NCBI RefSeq assembly: GCF_000025325.1
Contig: NC_013744.1
Span: 310,001 to 374,000, forward strand
From: Haloterrigena turkmenica DSM 5511
GTDB taxonomy: Archaea > Halobacteriota > Halobacteria > Halobacteriales > Natrialbaceae
DNA: 64,000 nt
Direction of reading: 5' to 3'
A program made the position numbers and the translations under genes. This document shows, in pieces, positions 9,644 through 18,500 of the stretch. Each line of letters starts with the position of its first letter. The first letter of the stretch is position 1. The notes below the pieces were generated by a model. The model worked only from the letters and a program-made list of their open reading frames with translations. It had not been told where the DNA came from and searched no databases.

Positions 9644-11365
9644 GGCTTGCTCACTTCAAGTGGTTCTAGACCCTCGAGAACTCGTTACGTTGGCTTCAAC
9701 AGCCGATCGTAGCCGGTCATAAATTCCAGTGTTGTCGTCGCCCATTGGCTTCGAGATCCTCTTGAGACGGCGCTTGCGGCCCCTCAAGAGTCCTCGGCGA
9801 CGTTCACTATCCGGTACTGTTCGGAAGGCTGTCGTCAACACACTGTTCACGCTGCTCGAGAAGCTGCTGGCGGTCGTGTCGATCGGGGTGCTCGACGGCG
9901 TCGGGGTTCTGGTCATTCTCGGATGAGCACGCCGCAAATGGTCTAGGCTCTCACAGGGGTATATGTCGCTGGGTCCACGCTGTTCGATGCGACACTTCTT
10001 CCGTCGTTTCTCGTCGCACAGATCGCGGTTCTCTTAACCTCGTTCAACGAGATCATCATGAGTGCCATTGTCGGCAGCGGCGCTGTAGTCACCGCCGGTG
10101 TCGGTGACAGCCCTCTAAGCTGGACTCTCCGTCATCGCCCAGGATTTGGACTCGGCTCTGGATCAATGTGTTTCCTGAGTTCTGAGGCTGCAGCGGACGC
10201 ACTCGCTTCAAGACATCGAAACGCTGCTCCAATTCCGATCGTACTATCGAGTCGCCGTATGCTCTTGGACCCCTACGGGAAGGAACGGCTAATCAACGGC
10301 CGGTCTTTGCGACGACCATATACATGAACTCGCGAACAGCGGCGTATCTCGGAACATGACGGAACAGCGGAAACAACTGGAGGAGGTCATCGGCATGCTC
10401 CATCACCGTGCCACAGGAGTAGACGGTACATCGTTGACCAAGTGCGACTACCTCCTATGTCCATGGCTAGCTCATGGACCAAACAGTGCTCTCTGTCCTA
10501 ACAAATGAGTCTTGCTAGCGGCCGTGGAAAGCTCTAAGACCAGATCCCATTCAAGCATTGAGTACCCAACCTGTCCTTGGAGGAGATGCGGCCGTTTTAA
10601 CCTCATCGCTCGTTAGCCGTGTGTATCAGATACCAATACCTCGGTCAAACTTAAAACCAGGTCTATTGAATGGAGGGCTATTTGAGAATGTAGGTTTAAC
10701 ACATATCCGAATGACATACAACTGGATCTGGTTATTAGTGGTTATATTTCTGGATGGGATATAGTACCTGGATAACATCCTAACACCAATCGTCTCTGAT
10801 CTGAGCGCAGCGTGGAAAGGATCGATGACTCATCTCAAGAACTCAAGAGACTCTCGACCAATCATATCCAAAGGTTTTATTACGGGAAAGCAATAACCTC
10901 AGAACCGGGATGCCTATCCCCAGTTGAGGTCACCAGCCATGCCCTTAGAAGAGGTATAGGCATTCCTTCCCATTCTTAATCCGTATTTGTGCTTTTTGTT
11001 AGTTATTTGGATTCGTAATTACACTGTAGGGGTGACACAACACTCCTTGATGTACTATGTTCAATATAGAGATAAGAATTAAAATCTAGTACGAAAAGCT
11101 CTTGTTTACTGGGACAGGATTCATTCATGGGTGGCCCGCCTATCTTTTACAGACATATGCTTGTAATAGTAGGCCGTGATGTATGGAGATGGTTTTCTTC
11201 CTATATGGGAGAGTTATATTATACCTTATGAATTATCGATATAAAGCCAACAGCAGATTTATATGGTGGTATGAGCGTTATACGCTGGGTGCTACAGATC
11301 GACCGATAGATGCAGCTGATTACGGTGTAGTAACGAGAAAACAAACTACAGAAAGATAAGTAATC
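9644..11365. other. Decayed region with membrane-protein remnants
   Basis: About 1.7 kb without an intact gene. Near 9960-10110 on the plus strand a frame reads hydrophobic stretches (FLVAQIAVLLTSFNEIIM, then SAIVGSGAVVTAGVG). These look faintly like the repeat segment of a phosphate-permease-type transporter, but the frame is short and I give this little weight. From about 10.5 kb the sequence turns AT-rich with many stops in all frames. It looks like a graveyard of old insertions between the catabolic cluster and the next intact gene. Confidence 0.4.
10895..10966. repeat. Nested inverted repeats (possible IS end or structured RNA)
   Basis: ACCTCA at 10895 pairs with TGAGGT at about 10924, enclosing an inner hairpin GGGAT/ATCCC. 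In addition GGGATGCCTAT at 10907-10917 pairs 10 of 11 with ATAGGCATTCC at 10956-10966. The structure sits in a region with no gene. It could be a transposon end hairpin of the IS200/IS605 kind, or a chance remnant. Confidence 0.4.
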
Positions 11366-11803
11366 ATGTGGAAAATAAAATTCGACAAAATAGATCGGAG
11401 AATAGCTGAGATTATGAAGAAATTTGGCCTCCCTTCCCTGAGGTGTTCAGTGGGAATGGTTTTCATCTGGTTTGGTGGTCTAAAGGTATTAGGTATTAGT
11501 CCTGCAGCTGAGCTTGTCGCTAATACTGTCTACTGGTTACCTCCTAGCTTCTTTGTTCCTTTCTTAGGTATATGGGAGGTGACTATAGGGATTTTTCTAC
11601 TGTTTAACAAATTTATTCGAGTAGCCATATTCTTACTTTTCCTTCAGATGCCTGGTACGATGCTGCCAGTAATTCTTCTACCAGATACTGTTTTTACTCA
11701 GTTTCCTCTCGGCCTCTCATTAGAGGGGCAGTATATAGCAAAGAATCTAGTGCTAATCAGTGCAGCACTTGTGATTGGTAGTACAGTACGGAGTCAAGAG
11801 TGA
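11366..11803 (+). CDS. DoxX-like small integral membrane protein
   Basis: A 145-aa membrane protein with about four hydrophobic segments: SVGMVFIWFGGLKVLGI, a second around WLPPSFFVPFLGIWEVTIGI, a third around VAIFLLFLQMPGTMLPVI, and a fourth near the C-terminus (IAKNLVLISAALVIGS). The layout and the segment EGQYIAKNLVLI resemble the DoxX / DUF417-type family. The biochemical role of these proteins is poorly known. The gene is AT-rich and isolated in a decayed region, which suggests recent acquisition or different ancestry from its neighbours. Confidence 0.7.
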   Translation: MWKIKFDKIDRRIAEIMKKFGLPSLRCSVGMVFIWFGGLKVLGISPAAELVANTVYWLPPSFFVPFLGIWEVTIGIFLLFNKFIRVAIFLLFLQMPGTMLPVILLPDTVFTQFPLGLSLEGQYIAKNLVLISAALVIGSTVRSQE

Positions 11804-11925
11804 ATATTCAGCCATCTTGATAGACTCGATAAAAAGAGGAACTACTCTCTCTGCTATTCCGCTACCCGGATCGCAGTATCGTTCCACTTTGAGTAAGTAC
11901 TATCTCTGCTTAGGAAACCTATAGA

Positions 11926-12198
11926 CTACAGTTCGTTAACTTCTATACCGTATCTTCCCACGGTTATATTATATCTATAATAATTGAAGGATATGGTGGG
12001 ATCCACTTCATTCGGACCACGTCCATGATCAACAATGTCTTCAATTAATTCGGGATCAATAGTATTATAAAGCGGTTCATATTCCGGTGGTGTGAGCTCG
12101 ACCGGGCTAATCCCTTCACGATCTGACACCTTCTTGATGATTTCTAGGCTGATTGGCTGGTTTTTGCAACGATTTGAGTGATTTCTATCTACTGCCAT
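11926..12198 (-). CDS. HalOD1 output-domain protein
   Basis: A 90-aa haloarchaeal protein consisting of little more than a HalOD1 domain (halobacterial output domain 1). The family pattern is visible: ISLEIIKKVSDREGISPVEL, then PPEYEPLYNTIDPELIEDIV, then a short beta-rich end (YNITVGRYGIEV). The start is the ATG at 12198; a TTG five codons upstream is less likely. HalOD1 occurs as a stand-alone protein or as an output module of haloarchaeal signalling proteins, and its molecular role is not established. It is the first of six copies or remnants in this window. Confidence 0.8.
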   Translation of the reverse strand: MAVDRNHSNRCKNQPISLEIIKKVSDREGISPVELTPPEYEPLYNTIDPELIEDIVDHGRGPNEVDPTISFNYYRYNITVGRYGIEVNEL

Positions 12199-12415
12199 CA
12201 AAGATGGTTTCAATCGCCCTTCTAATAAAGGTTGTCTCTAGTCCAATTATTATGTAGAATATAGTATTATGTCCAATCTTATCCAGACGAGATGCACCCA
12301 TACATCAATCTATTCACAGCAATTGTCGCATAGAGATGATGGAGACCCGCTCTTTCGGGAGGCAGTTTAACAGCATTCGTGCGCCGGATATATTCATTGG
12401 CGGTGATTCGATTTC

Positions 12416-13142
12416 ATGCTCGAGGACGAAGCCCATGGAGTACCATTCGGTAATTCATGTCCTCCATTGTCGACCGCCGTGATCATCCTCGGACCCGTCG
12501 CCGGCTCAAGCCGCGCGTATCCGGTGTTGCCAAGCTACTTCGCGTGGATCCGCGAGCTCTATGACGACCACGACATCCTCCTTATCGCCGACCAAATGAT
12601 CACCGAGGTGGCCGCTGCGGCGAGATATTCAGCATGTAGCGGAGGGCGCATCGGTCCCGATATGATCACGTTCGCAAAGGGCGTGGCCAGTTCGTACGTG
12701 CCGCACGCGGGGACGTTCTCATGAACGAGGAGCTCGCGGACGCGACCCGTGACAGCGGCACGTCTGTTGGGTAAACCTTCGCCGGTCATCCTGTGGCCTG
12801 TACCGCTGGTCTCACAGCGCGTACAAGGACGCCCTCGTCGACAATGACCGATCGCTCGCGTCCGTCCTCCAAGGAGAACTGGACCGCTCATGGAAACCAG
12901 AATGTCATCGCTGCGGTTCGCGGCTACGGGTTCCTCTAAGGGATGGTCGTTGAGGATCTGGCCACCAGCGAGCCGTTCGCGAACTCATGAGTAGACGACG
13001 ATGAGGAGGATCTCGTTGCCGATGCTGTCGAGGCCGCTCGATTACCAGCTCGTCGTCTTGCCGCCACTATGTGTCGACGAGGACAACATCGCTGACGCGT
13101 TCGAGATTTTTGACGAGGCGTTCACGACCGTCTTCGAGTAAG
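12416..13142 (+). pseudogene. Decayed class III aminotransferase
   Basis: A broken homologue of the intact aminotransferase at 6.1-7.4 kb. Recognisable stretches are IILGPVAGSSRAYPV, DILLIADQMITE (keeping the PLP-contact Asp), PDMITFAKGVASSYVP (keeping the PLP-lysine), then in other frames TFAGHPVACTAGL, NVIAAVRGYGFL and a C-terminus ending AFEIFDEAFTTVFE at 13142. The N-terminal third is missing and there are stops and frame changes after about 12724. The intact copy and this relic are clearly related but not near-identical, so it is an old duplicate or an independent arrival, not a recent copy. Confidence 0.8.
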
Positions 13143-13168
13143 TACCAGTGGACTGGAGACCGAGCGCT

Positions 13169-13310
13169 TATTCAAGACAGTACGCCTCGAAGTTTTCAAG
13201 CACAGCCATCGTATTGTACTCCGCGAACGAGTGATCCCCGTCCGATCAGTCATTGGGCTGATCTCGCACGCACTCGGTGAACTCGGGATGGAACTGGACC
13301 GTCCGGACCG
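13169..13310 (-). pseudogene. C-terminal remnant of a class I glutamine amidotransferase
   Basis: On the minus strand a frame reads VRTVQFHPEFTECVRDQPND, an in-frame stop, then HSFAEYNTMAVLENFEAYCLE and a stop. VQFHPEF contains the His-Pro-Glu of the catalytic triad of class I amidotransferases, and the LENFEAYC ending is typical of short stand-alone type 1 amidotransferases of haloarchaea. The rest of the gene is gone. It is convergent with the decayed aminotransferase, 26 bp away. Enzymes of this class act in gamma-glutamyl-amine breakdown in some organisms, which would suit an amine cluster, but that link is speculative. Confidence 0.55.
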
Positions 13311-13914
13311 GTGCAACGACACTGCACGGGAGAACGGGGCGACATTCGGTCGTCGCGGTCTCACTGAGCCATGTCTCGCACCTAGAGTCGCGCTTCTAGA
13401 TGAACTATGATGTAGACACTCGCCAGTCACTTTCTACAGCGTAACCGCTCTCCAGCCACCATCTCGTCCAGCAGCTCCCGTCGGTATCGCGTCTCACAGT
13501 GGATTTTCCCGAAGTAGGGCCCAACACCAGTCTAACATTGGCACCCCACTGTCCTTCGTTCCTCAATACCTCGTTCAGAAGGTGTCTGTCGACGCTTCAT
13601 CAGCGTTTGGTCCATAGCTTACACGCACCGTCTCGTTCGTTCCTCGACATCATCTGGACATCATCCAAACAGTATTTAGAATATCGTCCTATACTCAATA
13701 CAAGGACCAGAGATGCAGTTTTACACTAGTATGGGGGTGAAATAAGCTTCAGATTGAGATCAGCTACTCATCGTACCGGATCTCGATAGGATAATTTGCT
13801 ATTTGTTCAGATATGACCAGGTATGATAAACTGCATTCTACTAAGTGGTGATATGAGGTATATTGTCCATTAATAAACTCTGAGTTGGGACTGGGGACAA
13901 CACTCATGGCCAAC
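13311..13914. other. Gene-free region
   Basis: About 600 bp with no convincing gene. Further upstream parts of the amidotransferase relic may extend a little way in, but I could not follow them. The last part before 13.9 kb is AT-rich and leads into the promoter of the next gene. Confidence 0.4.
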
Positions 13915-13923
13915 ATTTAATAC
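13915..13923 (+). promoter_or_regulatory. Probable TATA box of the aldehyde:ferredoxin oxidoreductase-family gene
   Basis: ATTTAATAC lies 23-31 nt before the ATG at 13946, the spacing of a leaderless haloarchaeal promoter. Confidence 0.5.
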
Positions 13924-13945
13924 CGATTAGCGACGCCGTTTAGAC

Positions 13946-15625
13946 ATGCTCCACAGTCAAGGGCCGTTATCATCAATTGACCTTAGTGATCAAATGACGA
14001 AGACGACGGACGTCGAACCGATATATCGACGCTACGTCGGCGGTCGTGGTGTTGCGACACGCCTGGCACACGAGCGGATTCCGTTCGACGCAGATCCCTT
14101 CGGGCCTGAGAACCGCCTTTTCTTCACGACTGGACCGATGCAGTTCTCGAACATGAGTTTCACTGGCCGAATGAACTGCACCGGCGTCTCTCCGCTGACC
14201 GACGGATTGCTCTCGAGTAACGCGGGCGGGTTCATGTCGCGGAACTTCGTCGATGCAGGCTACGGCGCCGTCGAGTTCGTCGGGGCAAGCGACGAACTCG
14301 TCGTCGTCCACGTTCGCGACGACGGTGTGACGTTCGAACCCGTCCCTGAACTCAAGGGCGCGACCGTACCAGAGACGACCGAGTACCTCGAATCCGAGCA
14401 CGAAATCACGGTAGATCAAACTGCCGTCATCGGTCCTGCAGGGGAGAACCGGGTTCGGTTCGCGTCGATCATGACTTCCGAAGAACGGGCGTTCGGTCGC
14501 GGCGGCCTCGGCGCGGTACTCGGCTCGAAGAATATCAAAGGTATTACCTTCGGCGGGGATTCGCGTCCCGAGGTCGAGGTCCCGTCGACGCAGATGGAGA
14601 TTCACCGGGAGGCCGCAACGGACGACCATATCATGAAACGCCAGGGGACGGTCTCGGTGATGGACTTGGCGAACGAGATGGACGGGCTTCCTTCGTACTA
14701 CTTCTCTGAACGGCAGTTCGACGGTGCCGACGGAATCAATGGAGCTGCTGTTGAGGAGAAGAAGTACAAAAAAGGGAGCTGCTCGGCCTGCGCATTCGCC
14801 TGCAAGCTCCCGACTAGGGACGAGGAAACGGGGCTCGAAACGGAGGGTCCGGAGTTCGAGGTCGCGATGGCCTTTGGATCGAACTCCGGGATCGACGACA
14901 TCGTTGATGTCATGAAATCCAACGAACTGTGTGATCGCTACGGACTCGATGCGATCTCCGCGGGGAACACGATTGCGGCGTACCTTGCTGCCGAAGACGA
15001 GTTCGGCAATGAGGAGCTGATCCATGATCTTGTCGAAAAGATCGCCCACCGTGAGGGCGTCGGCGACGACCTCGCGGAAGGGATCGACCGCGTCCACGAC
15101 GACCTCGGCGTCGACAACTGGTCGGTCAAAGGGATGGATTTCGCTGCCCACGAAGGGCGGATCCTCCACGGACAGGGGCTGTCCTATGCTGTGGCTAATC
15201 GCGGGGCCGACCACATGTACGCGACGTTCTACTCGGTCGAGTACCCGCTCGTCCCCGAGGAAGACGCACTAGAGCCAACGGGGACGCTCGGCAAGGCCGA
15301 ACGTCTCGTCCGGCGGGAGAATCTCATGGCGCTGAATGACTCCGGTATTGTCTGCAAGTTCTCTCGGGACTACATGAATCCCGAACGGTATGAAATACTG
15401 TTCGGTGAGTCCTTCGACAAACTGCTCGCAGTCGGCGACCGAACCGTCACGCTTGAACGCCATTTCAACAATCAGCGGGGTTTCGATCGCACGGATGACG
15501 ACCTCCCGTACAATCTCCCTGATTTCGATCAGGCGCTTGACGAGTACTATGACTCTCGTGGGTGGAAGGACGGTGTCGTTCCCGATAACATGCTTCCGAA
15601 GATCGACGAGACGATCATCGTCTGA
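13946..15625 (+). CDS. Aldehyde:ferredoxin oxidoreductase family tungsten/molybdopterin enzyme
   Basis: A member of the tungstopterin aldehyde oxidoreductase family, which oxidises aldehydes to acids with ferredoxin as electron acceptor. Seen in order: YVGGRGVATRLAH near the N-terminus, the cofactor-domain segment FTGRMNCTGVSPLTDGLLSSNAGG, GRGGLGAVLGSKNIKGI, and the [4Fe-4S] cysteines of CSACAFACK with the fourth probably in SGIVCKFSRDY near the C-terminus. At 559 aa it is slightly short for the family but has all domains. The gene stands alone with its own promoter; neither a ferredoxin nor a MoaD-like partner is adjacent. Substrate unknown; the aldehydes formed by the nearby amine cluster are candidates. 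Confidence 0.88.
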   Translation: MLHSQGPLSSIDLSDQMTKTTDVEPIYRRYVGGRGVATRLAHERIPFDADPFGPENRLFFTTGPMQFSNMSFTGRMNCTGVSPLTDGLLSSNAGGFMSRNFVDAGYGAVEFVGASDELVVVHVRDDGVTFEPVPELKGATVPETTEYLESEHEITVDQTAVIGPAGENRVRFASIMTSEERAFGRGGLGAVLGSKNIKGITFGGDSRPEVEVPSTQMEIHREAATDDHIMKRQGTVSVMDLANEMDGLPSYYFSERQFDGADGINGAAVEEKKYKKGSCSACAFACKLPTRDEETGLETEGPEFEVAMAFGSNSGIDDIVDVMKSNELCDRYGLDAISAGNTIAAYLAAEDEFGNEELIHDLVEKIAHREGVGDDLAEGIDRVHDDLGVDNWSVKGMDFAAHEGRILHGQGLSYAVANRGADHMYATFYSVEYPLVPEEDALEPTGTLGKAERLVRRENLMALNDSGIVCKFSRDYMNPERYEILFGESFDKLLAVGDRTVTLERHFNNQRGFDRTDDDLPYNLPDFDQALDEYYDSRGWKDGVVPDNMLPKIDETIIV

Positions 15626-15887
15626 GATGTCGTGTCGGTGCGGCGTCTAATCAATGAAATTGGAACACCCATCTTGCTCCCGATCGACCTGGATTGGGCT
15701 TGAGCGCGTACTCATCATGGCTATAGATTCCATCAGCAGTGGCGTCAACATGGCCTCTTGAGCACACACGACTCTCATGAATCCAGAGATCATCGGTACG
15801 CCAAAAATAATTGGTTGGATTGATTAGTATGTCTATATAACATTATTGTGTTCATATTTAGACGAGACGTTCGGCACCAGCAGGGAT

Positions 15888-16211
15888 TCAGTGGCCTCCG
15901 GAAACGAAATGGAGACCGACGATACCGACAAGAATTAGACTAATGAACCCTATCCGCGCAAGAGTCGCAGGTTCGTCAAACAGGATAATCCCCAGTGAAG
16001 CTGTCCCAACAGCCCCGATACCTGTCCAGACAGCGTACGCCGTGCCGATGGGGAGATCTTTGATAGCCTGTGCCAACAGTACCATACTAAGGATGAGGGC
16101 AACGGCGGTGCCGAGCGTAGGTATCGGCTTTGTGAATCCATCCGAATATTCAAGTCCGATTGCCCAACTGACCTCGAACAAACCAGCCAGTATCAGGAGA
16201 TACCACGACAT
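15888..16211 (-). CDS. Small multidrug resistance (SMR) family exporter, SugE/Gdx-like
   Basis: A 107-aa protein with four membrane helices. The conserved membrane Glu is in [20 protein letters not shown] and the signature [20 protein letters not shown] lies in the third helix region. These motifs match the SugE/Gdx branch, many of whose bacterial members export guanidinium, more closely than the EmrE branch. SMR proteins work as antiparallel or parallel dimers of one or two genes; only one gene is present here. I chose the ATG at 16211 over the upstream one because family members begin at MSWYLLI. Guanidinium or quaternary amine export would fit nitrogen-compound catabolism nearby; this is inference. 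Confidence 0.88.
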   Translation of the reverse strand: MSWYLLILAGLFEVSWAIGLEYSDGFTKPIPTLGTAVALILSMVLLAQAIKDLPIGTAYAVWTGIGAVGTASLGIILFDEPATLARIGFISLILVGIVGLHFVSGGH

Positions 16212-16524
16212 CTCAACATTCATCTCCGTCCTCAGCCGAACTATAGCTTCTGATATTCACTGAGTCGATGGCAAATTTCAGTTCATATAATATATCCGTC
16301 ATTAAGATAGAGTCCTTAGACTAATTCTAGATTATAACTTAGTTACGGTAAGTGAAATATACTATCAACTAATATGGGATTCTCGACAGTCATTTGTCCG
16401 AGTAGATTTTCCAGAAGCAAACCTCCTAGACTACAAACCATCGCGACAACCGTTTGAACGAGGTTGGTCTCGTCCGAGACAACGAGATTCCTGCACCTGA
16501 TACGTGTTTCAGCTCATTGGGTCG

Positions 16525-16620
16525 TGTTTAGTTTGTAGCATTCTGCTAGGAGACGAAGGCTTGGAGACCCGGTTCAGCTGTTGACGGTTTTGCGTGGCCG
16601 AAACAGTTTGAAAACAAATA
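16525..16620 (-). mobile_element. 3' end remnant of an IS6-family element (type A)
   Basis: Read on the minus strand, this stretch matches the last part of the IS6-type transposase copies near 22.3 and 56.7 kb. All three share the pattern TCTCCAA(A/G)CCTTCG or CTCCAAACCTTCG followed by GCAGAATG or GCACAATG and TACAAACTAAA, then ACGAC. Only the terminal 100 bp remain. Confidence 0.65.
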
Positions 16621-16875
16621 TACGATGAGGAGACACCGCCCCGCGTCGCGATCATCCGCGCGATCACAGCGCTCGAGGAGATTGATCTCGTGAATTCACC
16701 GTCGAAACTTGATATCAGACCGTCCGACCAAACCAACCCGGAAGCACTTGACCGCCTGTTTATAGAGAACGACGGTCTCGATGACGTATTCGTTGATCTC
16801 TGTCTCTACAGCGACAGTCGGTATGATGTGCTCATCCATGATTCGGGAAAGGTTATTGTCCGAAAGCCGGAATGA
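16621..16875 (+). pseudogene. HalOD1 domain gene lacking a proper start
   Basis: A frame running from about 16621 reads PRVAIIRAITALEEIDLVNS, then NPEALDRLFIENDGLDDVF, then SRYDVLIHDSGKVIVRKPE and a stop at 16875. That is the HalOD1 pattern, including the PEALDRLF helix. The start of the domain lies upstream of any in-frame ATG, and a stop precedes it next to the IS6 remnant at 16.6 kb. A shorter protein from the GTG at 16690 would miss half the domain. I read it as a copy broken by the insertion. Confidence 0.6.
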
Positions 16876-17024
16876 ATTCACACGCATCATTCCACGTCAG
16901 AATCGTCAGTTATCGTATCGCCTTCCGCAAATCGCGGCGTGGAATCAGCTTGTTTCCGTCTTCATCGTGTTTCGTTGTAATCCCTATTAAGACATCATTT
17001 CTGGTTGAGACTCCGTTCTCTCTG

Positions 17025-17102
17025 TCATTTCCGGTTGAACTCGGTGAATACAACCCAGTAGTCCTGCTGTTCAAGCCAGTACATCACGTCTTCCTTCGCC
17101 AT
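17025..17102 (-). CDS. Possible 25-residue peptide
   Basis: An ATG at 17102 opens a 25-codon frame (MAKEDVMYWLEQQDYWVVFT...) preceded by GGTGGGG as a possible ribosome-binding site, 26 bp after the end of the preceding minus-strand small gene. It would be the third member of a string of mini-genes. It is too short for sequence alone to prove it is expressed. Confidence 0.25.
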   Translation of the reverse strand: MAKEDVMYWLEQQDYWVVFTEFNRK

Positions 17103-17128
17103 TTCTACCCCACCTTTCCTCCCGAATC

Positions 17129-17308
17129 CTAGTCCTCAATATCTTGTTTCCAATCTAGGACATCCTTCCATCCGACATCCTGAAGTTGCCCAAATCGGTT
17201 TCCGTAACCTCTGCCGACTTCGTAACACAGACTAGCTACTTCTTCCTCTAACCGGTCATCCTCTTTCGCTTCTCGCAGACGCTTTTTGAACTCTTCCTCA
17301 ACGCTCAC
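17129..17308 (-). CDS. Small acidic helical protein, unassigned
   Basis: A 59-aa protein from the GTG at 17308. It is rich in charged residues at the start (SVEEEFKKRLREAKEDDRLE), predicting an amphipathic helix, and ends with a conserved-looking tryptophan-containing section (GWKDVLDWKQDIED). It overlaps the preceding zinc-ribbon gene by 11 bp on the same strand, which strongly suggests translational coupling. I do not recognise the family. The paired small genes resemble haloarchaeal virus, plasmid or toxin-antitoxin style couples, but nothing proves such a function. Confidence 0.5.
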   Translation of the reverse strand: MSVEEEFKKRLREAKEDDRLEEEVASLCYEVGRGYGNRFGQLQDVGWKDVLDWKQDIED

Positions 17309-17480
17309 TACGTATCTCCTCCTGATCTGTTTTGAGATCGACTGGAACCCCGGAAAGATAGCTGGGGCAGTTTTCGTTCTTGCAACGAAATGCGATGTCG
17401 AACGTGGCGAACCCCTGGTTGCAGTTCGGACAAATATACAGTAGTTCGCCCCCCGGCGGACACCCTTCTCCAACGTTCAA
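17298..17480 (-). CDS. Small zinc-ribbon protein
   Basis: A 60-aa protein with two cysteine pairs, CPNC near residue 18 and CKNENC near residue 33, spaced as in a treble-clef or zinc-ribbon fold. The downstream tail is charged. The only available start is a TTG at 17480, so the N-terminus may have been lost or the gene may use a weak start. The next gene begins before its stop codon. Such single-ribbon miniproteins are common in haloarchaea and usually unstudied. Confidence 0.5.
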   Translation of the reverse strand: MNVGEGCPPGGELLYICPNCNQGFATFDIAFRCKNENCPSYLSGVPVDLKTDQEEIRSER

Positions 17481-17495
17481 TTAGGCGACTAAGCA

Positions 17496-17645
17496 CTATG
17501 GCCCGAGGAAATCCACGATCTCGTCGTCAAACACATCCCGCATATCATCTGCCGTCACCACCCGACACATACCGTCTAGAAACTCCTCTTGCGATGCTAC
17601 GAAGAACACCACGTCACCCTGGTCAAGCAGGTCGTAGCCCGTCAA
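17496..17645 (-). CDS. Possible small protein or gene fragment
   Basis: A 49-codon frame (TTG at 17645 to TAG at 17496) reads GYDLLDQGDVVFFVASQEEF and then VTADDMRDVFDDEIVDFLGP. The acidic composition is protein-like for a haloarchaeon, but upstream in-frame sequence has a stop and there is no ATG or GTG. It may be the C-terminal end of a lost gene. It overlaps nothing else on either strand. Confidence 0.3.
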   Translation of the reverse strand: MTGYDLLDQGDVVFFVASQEEFLDGMCRVVTADDMRDVFDDEIVDFLGP

Positions 17646-17667
17646 GGATGCGGAATACGATCAGGTC

Positions 17668-17898
17668 ATGGACATTGTAGCGGAGAACCCGGGGGCCACC
17701 ATCGAGGAAATGACGGAGTTGGCAGCCGATATGGATATCCCGGATGTCCTCTCAGTGGCGGTCAGCAACGACGATCTCCTCGAGTTTGACGACCGGTACT
17801 GGGTGATGCGGAAAGGGAGTACCGGTTCAACCGATACGATCACCCAGAAACCTGAGATACAGGCCAAGAAACACGTCTCAGCCTCTACTCCTGCATAA
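17668..17898 (+). CDS. Small winged-helix-like protein, possibly N-terminally truncated
   Basis: A 76-aa protein. The first 50 residues (MDIVAENPGATIEEMTELA, DIPDVLSVAVSNDDLLEFD, RYWVMRKG) have the helix-helix-strand order of the small winged-helix domains common in haloarchaea. The last 25 residues are Ser/Thr/Lys-rich and low in structure. An in-frame stretch upstream of the ATG (PVKDAEYDQV) continues the domain-like sequence back to a stop at about 17635, so the real protein may once have begun earlier. It lies upstream of a HalOD1 gene on the same strand with an 86-bp gap. Confidence 0.5.
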   Translation: MDIVAENPGATIEEMTELAADMDIPDVLSVAVSNDDLLEFDDRYWVMRKGSTGSTDTITQKPEIQAKKHVSASTPA

Positions 17899-17984
17899 GC
17901 GGCATTGATCAGTACAGACGAAGTTTCTCTTTCCGGTGATCTTGACCCCCTAAACTGAAGTGCGATACGAAAGTAGTACTGCCA

Positions 17985-18317
17985 ATGAATCAGGGCCAAC
18001 TATCGCTACAGTGCGATTGTACGCCAGTCGGAGTTCACCATTATGATAGCGACAGCGACTCGTCCCCTATTGACGCTGTCATTAGAGCAATTGCGGTGGT
18101 GACAGATACCGAGCCAGAAAACCTTGCACCATTGTACGAGACAATCGATACGGAGGCACTTAGCGAGTTGTTTGAACACCGTTCGAATGCTCCCCACTTA
18201 GAAGAACAAGTCCTTGCTTTCACTGTGGACAACTGGAATGTCTTTGTTCGCGACGATGGTCAAATACGTGTTTGTGATCCAACTGGGCCAGACACGCCAT
18301 CGCCAATTTTCGAGTGA
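17985..18317 (+). CDS. HalOD1 output-domain protein
   Basis: A 110-aa stand-alone HalOD1 protein. Residues about 28-60 contain SPIDAVIRAIAVVTDTEPEN and LAPLYETIDTEALSELFE, the core helices of the family, followed by the beta segment VLAFTVDNWNVFVRDDGQIRV. The N-terminal 25 residues are variable and the C-terminus is Pro/Asp-rich. It shares no obvious operon with a receiver or kinase. Compared with the other copies in the window its core is the same but flanks differ, so they are old paralogues. Confidence 0.8.
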   Translation: MNQGQLSLQCDCTPVGVHHYDSDSDSSPIDAVIRAIAVVTDTEPENLAPLYETIDTEALSELFEHRSNAPHLEEQVLAFTVDNWNVFVRDDGQIRVCDPTGPDTPSPIFE

Positions 18318-18500
18318 ATTCATGTCGCTGTATCACCGGCGCTATCCGTCGCTGATAGAATAACTAGTGATCAATACGCAGATCTACTTACCAATCTGTT
18401 CACTGTAGCTCGGTTGGACCTATCTTACAAAAATTCTATGTGACCTACGGAGAACCTCTGTAGTGGCCACCGAAGCGGGCAGGACTGTACCGGCGTAATA

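Noticed and set aside
9960-10327. Intact membrane transporter gene
   Set aside because: Only short hydrophobic pieces are readable and the frame has no start or C-terminus; at best it is a remnant.
13973-15214. A 413-codon minus-strand open frame
   Set aside because: It lies opposite the aldehyde:ferredoxin oxidoreductase-family gene, whose motifs are clear; the antisense translation has no recognisable domain.
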